DNA from: Streptomyces sp. P9-A2
Lineage (GTDB): Bacteria; Actinomycetota; Actinomycetes; Streptomycetales; Streptomycetaceae
NCBI RefSeq assembly: GCF_036634175.1
Contig: NZ_JAZIFX010000001.1
Span: forward strand, 6,324,001-6,388,000
DNA length: 64,000 nt
Direction: 5' to 3'
Shown: piece by piece, positions 43,001-53,122 of the stretch
Position numbering within the stretch: the first letter of the stretch is position 1
Layout: each line of letters begins with the position of its first letter
Notes under the pieces: model-generated
What the model saw: the letters and a program-made list of their open reading frames with translations, nothing else
Databases searched by the model: none
Told to the model about the DNA's origin: nothing
Program-made: the position numbers and the translations under genes

Positions 43001-43258
43001 CTACACGAGGGAGTGAGCGGCGGTGAGCTTCGCCGTCGTGTAGCCGGTCACCCCGGTGGCCACGCGGTCCGCCTCCAGCACGACCACACTGCGCCCGGCC
43101 CGGGTCAGTTCCCAGGCGGTGCTCAGGCCGGCCATGCCCGCCCCGATCACGGCGACGTCCGCCGTCGTGTCGGTGTCCGACGGGGGCCACCGGGTGCCCG
43201 GTGCGGTAGCCATCCAGTACGACTCGGCGATGCAGGGCAGTTCAGGTCGCGTTGTCAT
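43001..43258 (-). pseudogene. N-terminal part of the split FAD/Rieske oxidoreductase
   Basis: The 85-residue frame begins like FAD-dependent oxidoreductases of the DadA/Rieske-fusion type: ESYWMATAPGTRWPPSDTD, then the dinucleotide motif VIGAGMAGLSTAWEL (residues 37-51) and the E-A-D-RVATGVTGYTTAKLTAAH segment that precedes the substrate domain. It stops at TAG 43003-43001 exactly where homologues continue. The C-terminal part (Rieske) lies 3 kb leftward on the same strand. The middle of the gene (about 240 residues) is not found between them, so replacement rather than simple insertion occurred. Confidence 0.8.
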
Positions 43259-43400
43259 GGACCACGTGTTCCCCCCCGCGGCCGGAAGGAGACGCGGCGG
43301 GCCTTTTCTTCCCCTGAGCGGCCCTGCGCCACCATATGCGCCGTCAAGTCACCGAACACGCTGTTCCGGACCCGCGCGAGGTACGGACGAACGAGACCGG

Positions 43401-44069
43401 TCAGGTCTCGAATCCGTCCACGGCTTCCCCCGCGGGCCCGCTCGCACCGGGAACGCCGGCCGCGGGACCGACGGACCTGCCGGCCCAGGTATGGACCCGC
43501 CAGCCTTCGTCGGGCGCGCCGGAGAGGATGACGACACCGGTGTTCTGGAGCGCGTGCCGGGAAGCGAAGTCGACGTCGATGTTCCCGGCCCGCGCCGCCG
43601 CCCACATACGGATGGCGGCACCGTGACTGACCATGGCCACGGTCCGCGCCCCCGTGGTCGCGGCCTCCTCGACCACCGCGTCGAAGCGCCGCAGCGCCTC
43701 CACGCCGTTCTCCCCGCCCGGCATGCGGAGCGCGGTGTCTCCCGCCGACCAGGCGAAGGCGGTGGTCAGGTACGTCTCGACGGCCTGCTCGTCGCCCCGC
43801 ATCTCCAGATCGCCGGCCGACAGCTCCCGGATACCGTCCCGCACCCGGACCTCCAGCCCCGTCCGGGCCGCCAGCGGCTCGGCGGTCAGCTGGGTACGGA
43901 GCAGCGTGGACGCGTAGAGCGCGCCGATCTCCTCCTCCACGAGCGCCGTGGGGAGGGCGGCCGCCTGTTCCCGGCCCAGGGGAGTCAGCGCCGGCCCCGG
44001 TGCGGCCGTGTCCAGCAGGTGCTTGAGGTTGGACGGGGTCTGACCGTGGCGAATGAGCAGCAAGCGCAT
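43401..44069 (-). CDS. Histidine phosphatase family protein
   Basis: The 222-residue protein has the phosphoglycerate-mutase-like start MRLLLIRHGQTPSNL with the RHG phosphohistidine (H8), the second arginine in ALYASTLLRTQLTAEPL, and VSHGAAIR near residue 162 for the second catalytic histidine. The substrate is unknown; Streptomyces has many such phosphatases. The start ATG 44069 was preferred over a frame reaching 44195 for its family-typical N-terminus. It stands alone between the broken FAD gene and an SDR remnant. Confidence 0.9.
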   Translation of the reverse strand: MRLLLIRHGQTPSNLKHLLDTAAPGPALTPLGREQAAALPTALVEEEIGALYASTLLRTQLTAEPLAARTGLEVRVRDGIRELSAGDLEMRGDEQAVETYLTTAFAWSAGDTALRMPGGENGVEALRRFDAVVEEAATTGARTVAMVSHGAAIRMWAAARAGNIDVDFASRHALQNTGVVILSGAPDEGWRVHTWAGRSVGPAAGVPGASGPAGEAVDGFET

Positions 44070-44170
44070 GGGAAGGGTTCTGTCTCCAGGGAAGCCGGTG
44101 GCGGGTCTCCACTGTCCCACCTCGAGACCACGCCCGGTGCGGCGGGACCTCTGGCACCGCAGGGGTCCCG

Positions 44171-44278
44171 CCGCGTGGCGACAAGCCGTTTCCACGCGTC
44201 GGCGCGAGGCGGCATCGCCTCCGCGAGCGACATCTGCCGGAGCGAGGCGCAGTCCGTACCGAAGTCCCCGGCGAACCG
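44171..44278 (-). pseudogene. Fragment of an atypical SDR gene
   Basis: Thirty-six codons read RFAGDFGTDCASLRQ followed by MSLAEAMPPRADAWKRLV. They line up with WPRFAEHFGMDYAPPQQMSL and AQAMPTRADVWQRLV of the intact SDR at 57778-58893. The rest of that gene is missing on both sides. The nucleotide match extends into CGGCGAACCGCGGCC, which is now one arm of the terminator at 44266-44310. Confidence 0.75.
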
Positions 44279-44310
44279 CGGCCGGCGGTGTCGGCCGCGG
44301 TTCGCCGGGG
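44266..44310 (-). terminator. Hairpin terminator for the zinc dehydrogenase gene
   Basis: Bases 44266-44284 pair perfectly with 44292-44310 (19 base pairs; arm CCCCGGCGAACCGCGGCCG) around a 7-base loop. It lies 45 bases past the stop of the leftward dehydrogenase gene. Confidence 0.8.
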
Positions 44311-44354
44311 AGGAGACGTGTCGGCTCGCGCCGGAAGAGTCCGCCGGACAGGCC

Positions 44355-45488
<1,134 letters not shown>

Positions 45489-45652
45489 GGATGCGACCTC
45501 CTGCTCGATGGCACACGTATCCGGTCGCCACGCCCCGGCCCGCTCTCCGCGTGACTCATCTCTCATGATTCTCCGGTCTGCGGGATCGGGCAAACCGGTA
45601 ATCTCGGGACGTATAAGTTTTCGGCGCCGCACCAGGAAGGGAGTGACGGACC

Positions 45653-45844
45653 ATGGCAGCGCAGAGGCTGGGAACCCTGCTCGTCCCCGTGCCGGGATTG
45701 TCAGGCATCACGTACCCGCCAGGAACAACCGTCACGGTCCGTGGCGGCGGCGCGACGGTCGACGCCTTCGTCAACGGCGACTGGCTTCCTCTGTCGTGGT
45801 GGGAGTTCTCCGACGGACTCCGCGAGGACATCGCCGACCGCTGA
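45653..45844 (+). CDS. Small conserved-looking protein of unknown function
   Basis: The 63-residue protein reads LVPVPGLSGITYPPGTTVTV and ends with DWLPLSWWEFSDGLREDIAD. AGGAAGGGAG stands 8-9 bases before the ATG and codon use is strongly G/C at third positions, so it is probably real. Two tryptophans and an acidic end suggest a small folded domain. I do not recognise a family. It is divergent from the dehydrogenase and convergent with glpK. Confidence 0.6.
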   Translation: MAAQRLGTLLVPVPGLSGITYPPGTTVTVRGGGATVDAFVNGDWLPLSWWEFSDGLREDIADR

Positions 45845-45850
45845 CAGCCG

Positions 45851-45888
45851 TGTCGCGACAGCCGTGTCGCGACAGCCGTGTCGCGACA
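45851..45888. repeat. Three phased TGTCGCGACA palindromes
   Basis: The perfect 10-base palindrome TGTCGCGACA occurs at 45851-45860, 45865-45874 and 45879-45888, each separated by GCCG, so centres are 14 bases apart. The array lies between the converging small gene and glpK. It could fold as alternative short hairpins in RNA (a two-way terminator) or bind a dimeric protein. Confidence 0.85.
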
Positions 45889-45913
45889 TCCGGGCCTGTC
45901 GGGCCGCCGCCCG

Positions 45914-47431
<1,518 letters not shown>

Positions 47432-47491
47432 CGTGGCCACCTCTTCTCGTGGTCGTGCGGTACGACGGACGGCGCCCGCCCGCTGCTGTTA

Positions 47492-48379
47492 CTAGGTCTC
47501 CTCGGTGGCCGGGCCTTCCTCGGACGCCCCCATCCGGGCCTTGATCACCGGACTGATGAGCAGGTCGTACACCGCGGTCCCCAGGAGTCCGCCGATGAGG
47601 GGGCCGACAATGGGGATCCACCAGTAGCCGCTGAACCATTCGAATGACCCGGGTAGGGCAATGGAGCCCCAGCCTTCGAAGAAGGTGAAAAGTCGTGGGC
47701 CGAAGTCGCGTGCGGGATTGATCGCGTATCCGGCGTTGGTGCCGAAGGTCAGACCGATCGCGACGACCACCAGACCGATGAGGAACGGGTGGAGATTCGA
47801 CATCGGAGCGGTATTGCGGGTGTCGATGAGTGCGCAGATCAGTAGCAGTAGAATCCCGGTGCCCACGATTTGGTCGAGCAAGGGGCCCCACCAGGAATCT
47901 CCGAAGTATTCGGCGGGGAATGTGGCGAAGATCGAGTAGGTCGCCAGTGATTCGTCCCGCGGAATCCCCGCTTTGACATTGGCCGCGTCGATCGCCCACC
48001 GGTAGCACGCGTAGATGAGCGCGGCGGCGACGAAGGCGCCCGCGACCTGCGCCAGCCAGTAGGGCAGGACCTTCCGCCAGGGGAAGTCCCTCCATGCGGC
48101 GAAGCTCAGCGTCACCGCGGGATTGAGGTGGGCGCCGCTGATACCGCCGGCCACATACACGCCGAATACCACGGCGAGACCCCAGCCCCACGAAATGATG
48201 AGCCAGTTGGCGGGACCGAAGTCCACTGTTTGCCGCCCTGATCCGGGCAGGCCGACGACGGCGACGGCCACCGAACCGATGCCCAGTAGAAGCAGGACGA
48301 ACGTCCCCAGGAACTCTGCGAGCATCTCACCGGCGAGGCCTTTTCGGTAACCACGTCGATGGACTATGCGTTCAGCCAT
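47492..48379 (-). CDS. glpF: Aquaglyceroporin (glycerol facilitator)
   Basis: The 295-residue MIP channel has six hydrophobic spans and both pore motifs: GAHLNPAVTL (NPA, about residue 84) and YAINPARDFGPR (NPARD, about 225). The aspartate after the second NPAR marks glycerol-conducting members. ATG 48379 has GGAG 6 bases upstream; an earlier in-frame start at 48586 would add a non-coding-looking leader. It forms an operon with glpK. No GylR-type regulator gene is adjacent. Confidence 0.93.
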   Translation of the reverse strand: MAERIVHRRGYRKGLAGEMLAEFLGTFVLLLLGIGSVAVAVVGLPGSGRQTVDFGPANWLIISWGWGLAVVFGVYVAGGISGAHLNPAVTLSFAAWRDFPWRKVLPYWLAQVAGAFVAAALIYACYRWAIDAANVKAGIPRDESLATYSIFATFPAEYFGDSWWGPLLDQIVGTGILLLLICALIDTRNTAPMSNLHPFLIGLVVVAIGLTFGTNAGYAINPARDFGPRLFTFFEGWGSIALPGSFEWFSGYWWIPIVGPLIGGLLGTAVYDLLISPVIKARMGASEEGPATEET

Positions 48380-48590
48380 CGGTTCTCCTCGGCTGGAATG
48401 GCGCAGGCTTGCCCTCCCCATTACCGGGAATCTATGTCGACCGGAGGGATCCCGCCTGCGCGGCGCCGAATTTCCCTCGCATGGAGTAACGGCGCCTTTC
48501 CGTTCTCGGACCGAGGCGATCCGGCCGGGGCGGCGAGCGGAGCCGGGGGAGACACCCGGTCGGGTGGCGCCGCCCCCATGGGGCACGGAC

Positions 48591-48907
48591 TCAGCCGATG
48601 ATCGTTGACCCGATCCGCTCGGACGGGCCGGTGGCCTTGTGCCGGATCAGGGCGAGGTCGATGGTCTCACCCGCCGGACGGTCGTGGTCGAGCGGGACTT
48701 CCAACGTCGCGCAGTCGAAGCCCTGCTGGGCCGGATCCTCGCACGGCTGCCAGTCCAGGGCCGCCGCCCCGCCCGGCCCTCCCCGCCCGGCCCTCCCCGC
48801 ACGGTCTGCGGTACGGCGGCGGCAGCGGGGGAGATCAGTACGCACGGCAGCATCACCGCGACGCACCACGCCGGCCTGCCTCGACATCTCGATATCGGCC
48901 CTGACAT
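48591..48907 (-). pseudogene. Frameshifted, truncated secreted alpha/beta-hydrolase gene
   Basis: One frame gives a signal peptide (WCVAVMLPCVLISPAAAAVP, residues 15-34). The mature N-terminus continues only in another frame as DWQPCEDPAQQGFDCATLEV and PLDHDRPAGETIDLALIRHK, the standard opening of S33/SlpD-type tripeptidyl aminopeptidases. The switch falls on an exact 14-base tandem duplication (48771-48784 and 48785-48798, GCCCGGCCCTCCCC), enough to shift the frame. The catalytic part is absent: the frame stops at 48591 after STIIG. Confidence 0.75.
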
Positions 48908-49364
48908 CAGGTGTCCCTTCGCGTCGACGTACCGGCCGCTCGTTGCCGGGGGCCGGGCTGTTTCCCCTCACCCAACGGCCGGGCGGTTCGCACCGCACGC
49001 GCTGAGCATCCGAACGCGGTACGGGAGGAGGCACGGGAGGAGAGACCCCCACCGCCCGGAGCCCGGCGAACGACGAGGTGCGGGTCGAGGCGGGACGGAG
49101 AGCGCGGGGGACCCCGCCCCTGGCGCCCAGGGCGGACCTCACCGATGAACCGGTAAAGCCATGCATGTCTCCGCGCCGCCCATGGTCGCCAGTTCACTGG
49201 TGCGGCGGTGTTCCGCGGAATGTCCTCCGCCTGCGCCTTTCCTGGAACGGTTCCCGCGCCCCGGGTGTGGCGTCGGGGCGTACTAGACCGGTTCAGCCGC
49301 CTGCCGTTAGTTTGAGCGGAGCCGTACACGAGAGGGCCGGACCGTCCTGCCGAAGGAGCCGTAC
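48908..49364. other. 457 bases upstream of the beta-mannosidase, no gene
   Basis: No supported coding frame. The right end holds the mannosidase promoter region with the dyad at 49283-49296. The left end is the upstream side of the broken hydrolase gene. Confidence 0.6.
49283..49296. promoter_or_regulatory. Candidate LacI-family operator
   Basis: CTAGACCGGTTCAG is a dyad with 10 of 14 positions symmetric around a central CCGG, the usual core of LacI-family sites with a central CG. It lies about 70 bases before the beta-mannosidase start. The LacI regulator encoded downstream is the likely ligand. Confidence 0.5.
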
Positions 49365-51947
49365 ATGAAGGAAGCCGTCCAGCTCACCGAAGGATGGAGC
49401 CTCGACCACGACGGGAGCCCTCTGCCCGCTCGGGTCCCCGGCTGTGTGCACGTCGACCTGCTCGCGGCCGGTCTGATCCCGGACCCCTGCGTCGGCCTGA
49501 ACGAGACCGAGGTGGCCTGGGTGGGCCGCCGGGCCTGGACCTACACCCGGGAGCTGGCCCCCGGCGAGACGGCCGCGGAACGCCACGAGCGGACCGACCT
49601 GGTCTTCGACGGCCTCGACACCGCGGCCGTGATCACCCTCGACGGGTACGAGCTCGGCCGGACCCGGAACATGCACCGGCGCCACCGCTTCGACGTCACG
49701 GGCCGGCACGGCCCGCTGCACGTCGCGTTCACCTCCGCCTACGAGGAGGCCGCCGCGGTACGGGCGCTGACCGGGGAACGGCCCAACGCCTACCCCGAGC
49801 CGTTCCAGTACATCCGCAGGATGGCGTGCGGCTTCGGCTGGGACTGGGGGCCGACGCTGGTCACCGCCGGGATCTGGCGCCCGGTCCGGCTGGAGCGCTG
49901 GTCGACGGCGCGTCTGGCGACGGTCCGCCCCCTGGTGACGGTCCGCGACGGCCTGGGCGGGGTGGAGGTGCGCGTCGACGTCGAGCGCACCGAGCGGGGA
50001 GCGGACCACCGCCTGGAGGTACGGGTGGCAGTGGGTGGCGTACAGGCCAGTGCCGCGGTGGACGGGACCGGCGCGGTGCTGACCCTCCAGGTACCCGACC
50101 CGAGGCTGTGGTGGCCGCGCGGATACGGCGAACAGCCTTTGTACGACCTGGAGGTGACCCTCGTCGACCGGGGCCGGGGTGCGGCAGCACCAGCCGAAAC
50201 CCCCGCGGAGGACCGGCCGCTCGACTCCTGGACGCGCCGGATCGGGTTCCGCGACGTGACCCTCGACCGCTCACCGGACGCACACGGCACCGCGTTCACC
50301 TTCGTCGTCAACGGCGTACCGGTCTTCGCCCGCGGCGTGAACTGGATCCCCGACGACGTCTTCCCCTCCCGCGTCACCCCCGAGCGCTACCGCACGCGGC
50401 TGCGCCAGGCCGCCGACGCCGGTGTGGACCTGGTACGGATCTGGGGCGGAGGCATCTACGAGGACGACGCCTTCTACGACCTCTGTGACGAACTGGGCCT
50501 CATGGTCTGGCAGGACTTCCTCTTCGCCTGCGCCGCCTACCCGGAGGAGCAGCCCCTGCGCGGCGAGGTGGAGGCCGAGGCGCGGGACAACGTGGTCCGG
50601 CTCATGCCGCACCCCAGCCTCGTCCTGTGGAACGGCAACAACGAGAACCTGTGGGGGTTCCGCGACTGGGACTGGGAGCCCGGACTGCGGGGCGACTCGT
50701 GGGGCGGCGGCTACTACCTCGACCTGCTGCCCCGGGTCGTCGCCGAACTCGACCCCACCCGCCCCTACACCGCCGGCAGCCCCTGGTCCGGTTCCTGGGA
50801 CCACCACCCCAACGACCCCGCGCACGGCACCCACCACTCCTGGGAGGTGTGGAACCGCCGCGACTACGCCGAGTACCGCGACTCCGTTCCGCGCTTCGTG
50901 GCGGAGTTCGGCTGGCAGGCACCGCCGGCGCTGGCGACCCTGAGGCGCGCGCTTCCCGGGGAACGGCTCGCCCCCGACTCGCCCGGCATGCTCCACCACC
51001 AGAAGGCCGAGGACGGCAACGGCAAGCTGAACCGGGGCGTGGCACGCCACTTCATCCTGCCCGAGGACGACTTCGACCGCTGGCACTACCTCACCCAGGT
51101 CGTGCAGGCCCGCGCGGTCGCCGCCGGGATCGAGCACTGGCGGTCGCACTGGCCGGTGTGCGCCGGCACCGTGGTCTGGCAGCTCAACGACTGCTGGCCG
51201 GTGAGTTCGTGGTCCGCGGTGGACGGCGACGGCCGCCTCAAGCCGCTCTACCACGAGCTGCGCCGCGTCTACGCCGACCGCCTGCTGACACTCCAGCCGG
51301 GTGGCGTGGACGACGACACCGACGGCCCGGTGCTCGCCGTGGTCAACCAGTCCGCCGCGCCGTGGCGCACCGCCGTGCGCCTGCGCCGCATGCGCGCGGA
51401 CGGCACGGTACTGGTGGAACAGGTCCTCGACGACCTGACCGTCCCCGCCCGTCAGGTGAACCGCCTGCCCGTACCCGGCGACCTGATACCGGACGCGCCG
51501 TCCGCGAGGGAGTTCCTCGTCGCGGACACGAATGCGGACGGGGGCACGGACGGGGGCACGGACATGCACGCGGACGGGGGCACGGACGGCCTGCGCGCCC
51601 TGTACTTCCCCGTCGCCGACAAGGACTTCGCCTACCCCGCCCCGCGCTACGACGTCGTCGTACGGACCCCGGTCGTCGGACCGGCGGGCCCGGCCGGTGC
51701 GGGAGACGGTGCCGCCACCGGCGATGGTGGCGGCACCGGTGGCGGTAGTGTCGAGGTCGTGGTCACTGCGCACACCCTGGTACGGGACCTTCTCCTGCGG
51801 GCCGACCGGCTGGGCCCCGACGCCGTCTGCGACTCCGGACTGCGCACCCTGCTGCCCGGCGAGACGATCCGGCTACGGGTGAGGAACGCCGTGGACACCG
51901 GAGCCAACGCCGTGCGCGGCGCCTTCTCCAGCGTGGAACCGGCGTGA
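49365..51947 (+). CDS. Beta-mannosidase, glycoside hydrolase family 2
   Basis: The 860-residue enzyme has the GH2 layout: an N-terminal jelly-roll (about 1-180), an immunoglobulin-like domain (about 185-290), a TIM barrel (about 295-600) and a C-terminal beta domain. The acid/base is E427 in LWNGNNENLWGF, and the nucleophile is E514 in FVAEFGWQ. WNGNNE is typical of mannosidases rather than galactosidases. No signal peptide is seen, so it acts inside on imported mannobiose-type sugars. CGAAGGAG lies about 8 bases before ATG 49365. It overlaps the LacI gene by GTGA. A DGGTDGGT repeat near 725-740 is a linker. Confidence 0.92.
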   Translation: MKEAVQLTEGWSLDHDGSPLPARVPGCVHVDLLAAGLIPDPCVGLNETEVAWVGRRAWTYTRELAPGETAAERHERTDLVFDGLDTAAVITLDGYELGRTRNMHRRHRFDVTGRHGPLHVAFTSAYEEAAAVRALTGERPNAYPEPFQYIRRMACGFGWDWGPTLVTAGIWRPVRLERWSTARLATVRPLVTVRDGLGGVEVRVDVERTERGADHRLEVRVAVGGVQASAAVDGTGAVLTLQVPDPRLWWPRGYGEQPLYDLEVTLVDRGRGAAAPAETPAEDRPLDSWTRRIGFRDVTLDRSPDAHGTAFTFVVNGVPVFARGVNWIPDDVFPSRVTPERYRTRLRQAADAGVDLVRIWGGGIYEDDAFYDLCDELGLMVWQDFLFACAAYPEEQPLRGEVEAEARDNVVRLMPHPSLVLWNGNNENLWGFRDWDWEPGLRGDSWGGGYYLDLLPRVVAELDPTRPYTAGSPWSGSWDHHPNDPAHGTHHSWEVWNRRDYAEYRDSVPRFVAEFGWQAPPALATLRRALPGERLAPDSPGMLHHQKAEDGNGKLNRGVARHFILPEDDFDRWHYLTQVVQARAVAAGIEHWRSHWPVCAGTVVWQLNDCWPVSSWSAVDGDGRLKPLYHELRRVYADRLLTLQPGGVDDDTDGPVLAVVNQSAAPWRTAVRLRRMRADGTVLVEQVLDDLTVPARQVNRLPVPGDLIPDAPSAREFLVADTNADGGTDGGTDMHADGGTDGLRALYFPVADKDFAYPAPRYDVVVRTPVVGPAGPAGAGDGAATGDGGGTGGGSVEVVVTAHTLVRDLLLRADRLGPDAVCDSGLRTLLPGETIRLRVRNAVDTGANAVRGAFSSVEPA

Positions 51948-53059
51948 GCACACCCAGTACGCCCGGCACACCCAGTACTCCGGGCACACCCAGTACTCCG
52001 GGCACACCCAGTACTCCGGGCGCCTCCCCCGAACGCGTCACCATCAAGGACGTCGCCGCGGCCGCCGGAGTCTCCAAAGGCGCGGTGTCGCTGGCGTTCA
52101 ACCACAAATCGGGGGTGTCCGAGGCCACCAGGGACCGCATCTTCGCGGCGGCCCGCGAACTGGGCTGGGCGCCGAACTCGTCCGCGCGCAGTCTGTCGCG
52201 GCAGTCGGTCGACACCATCGGCCTGGCCATCTGCCGGCCAGCCCGGCTGCTGGGCCTGGAACCCTTCTACATGGAGTTCATCTCCGGCATCGAGAGCGTG
52301 CTCGCCGAACGCAACTGCTCCCTGCTGCTGCGCCTGGTGGGCTCACTGGAGGAGGAGATCACCCTCCAGGAGCGCTGGTGGAAGGAACGCCAGATCGCGG
52401 GGTCCGTCCTGGTCGACTTCCACCAGCGGGACCCGCGGATCGCTCCGCTGCGGGAGCTCGGACTGCCCGCGGTGGCCGTCGGGCACCCGGACCTCACCGG
52501 TGGCTTCCCGTCGGTGTGGACCGACGACGCCCCTGCCGTGGCCGAGGCGGTGCGCTATCTCGCGGCCCTCGGCCACCGGCGCATCGCCCGGGTGGGCGGG
52601 CCCGCCGGACTCGGCCACAGTGCCATCCGGGCGGAGGCGTTCGGGCGGACCCTGGGGGAACTCGGCCTGGACGGCGGCCGGCACGTCGAGACGGGCTTCT
52701 CGGGGGAGGAAGGCGCACGGGCGACCCGCTCGCTGCTGCTGGCGCCGGACCGTCCCACGGCGATCGTCTACGACAACGACATCATGGCCGTGGCCGGGCT
52801 GGGCGTGGCGGCCGAGATGGGCGTCTCCGTGCCCGACGACCTGTCCCTGCTGGCCTGGGACGACTCCCAGCTGTGCCGTCTGACGCATCCGACCCTGTCG
52901 GCGATGAGCCACGACGTGTACGGATTCGGGGCGGAGGTCACCGAAGTCCTGTTCGACGTGATCGCCGGCGAGGAGGTCCGGCCCCGCCCCGTGGCGACCC
53001 CCTCACTCGTGCCCCGCCGCTCGACGGGACCGCCCCGGGCGCAGGGCGCACGCTTCTAG
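51944..53059 (+). CDS. LacI-family transcriptional regulator
   Basis: The 371-residue protein has a LacI helix-turn-helix (VTIKDVAAAAGVSKGAVSLA, residues 32-51) and a periplasmic-binding-protein-like effector domain (about 90-345) with a C-terminal LVPRRSTGPP. It should repress the beta-mannosidase operon and sense a mannose-containing sugar. GTG 51944 overlaps the mannosidase stop. The first 27 residues are STPGTP repeats from a near-perfect 18-base tandem repeat; an internal start at the VTIKDV region would remove them but has no ribosome site. Confidence 0.9.
   Translation: MSTPSTPGTPSTPGTPSTPGTPSTPGASPERVTIKDVAAAAGVSKGAVSLAFNHKSGVSEATRDRIFAAARELGWAPNSSARSLSRQSVDTIGLAICRPARLLGLEPFYMEFISGIESVLAERNCSLLLRLVGSLEEEITLQERWWKERQIAGSVLVDFHQRDPRIAPLRELGLPAVAVGHPDLTGGFPSVWTDDAPAVAEAVRYLAALGHRRIARVGGPAGLGHSAIRAEAFGRTLGELGLDGGRHVETGFSGEEGARATRSLLLAPDRPTAIVYDNDIMAVAGLGVAAEMGVSVPDDLSLLAWDDSQLCRLTHPTLSAMSHDVYGFGAEVTEVLFDVIAGEEVRPRPVATPSLVPRRSTGPPRAQGARF
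51948..52022 (+). repeat. 18-base tandem repeat at the start of the LacI gene
   Basis: Four units of about CACACCCAGTACTCCGGG (the first with CGCC) encode STPGTP repeats ahead of the DNA-binding domain. The unit is a multiple of three, so copy changes keep the frame. Confidence 0.85.
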
Positions 53060-53122
53060 GGCCTTGCCCGGCGGATCATGTCCGATCCGATGCGCATCTC
53101 GTCGGGGGAGTCGCCGTCGTCG

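Noticed and set aside
45653..45844. Opposite-strand 62-codon frame at 45701-45889
   Set aside because: It consists of translated TGTCGCGACA repeats and antisense of the small + strand gene, with no ribosome site.
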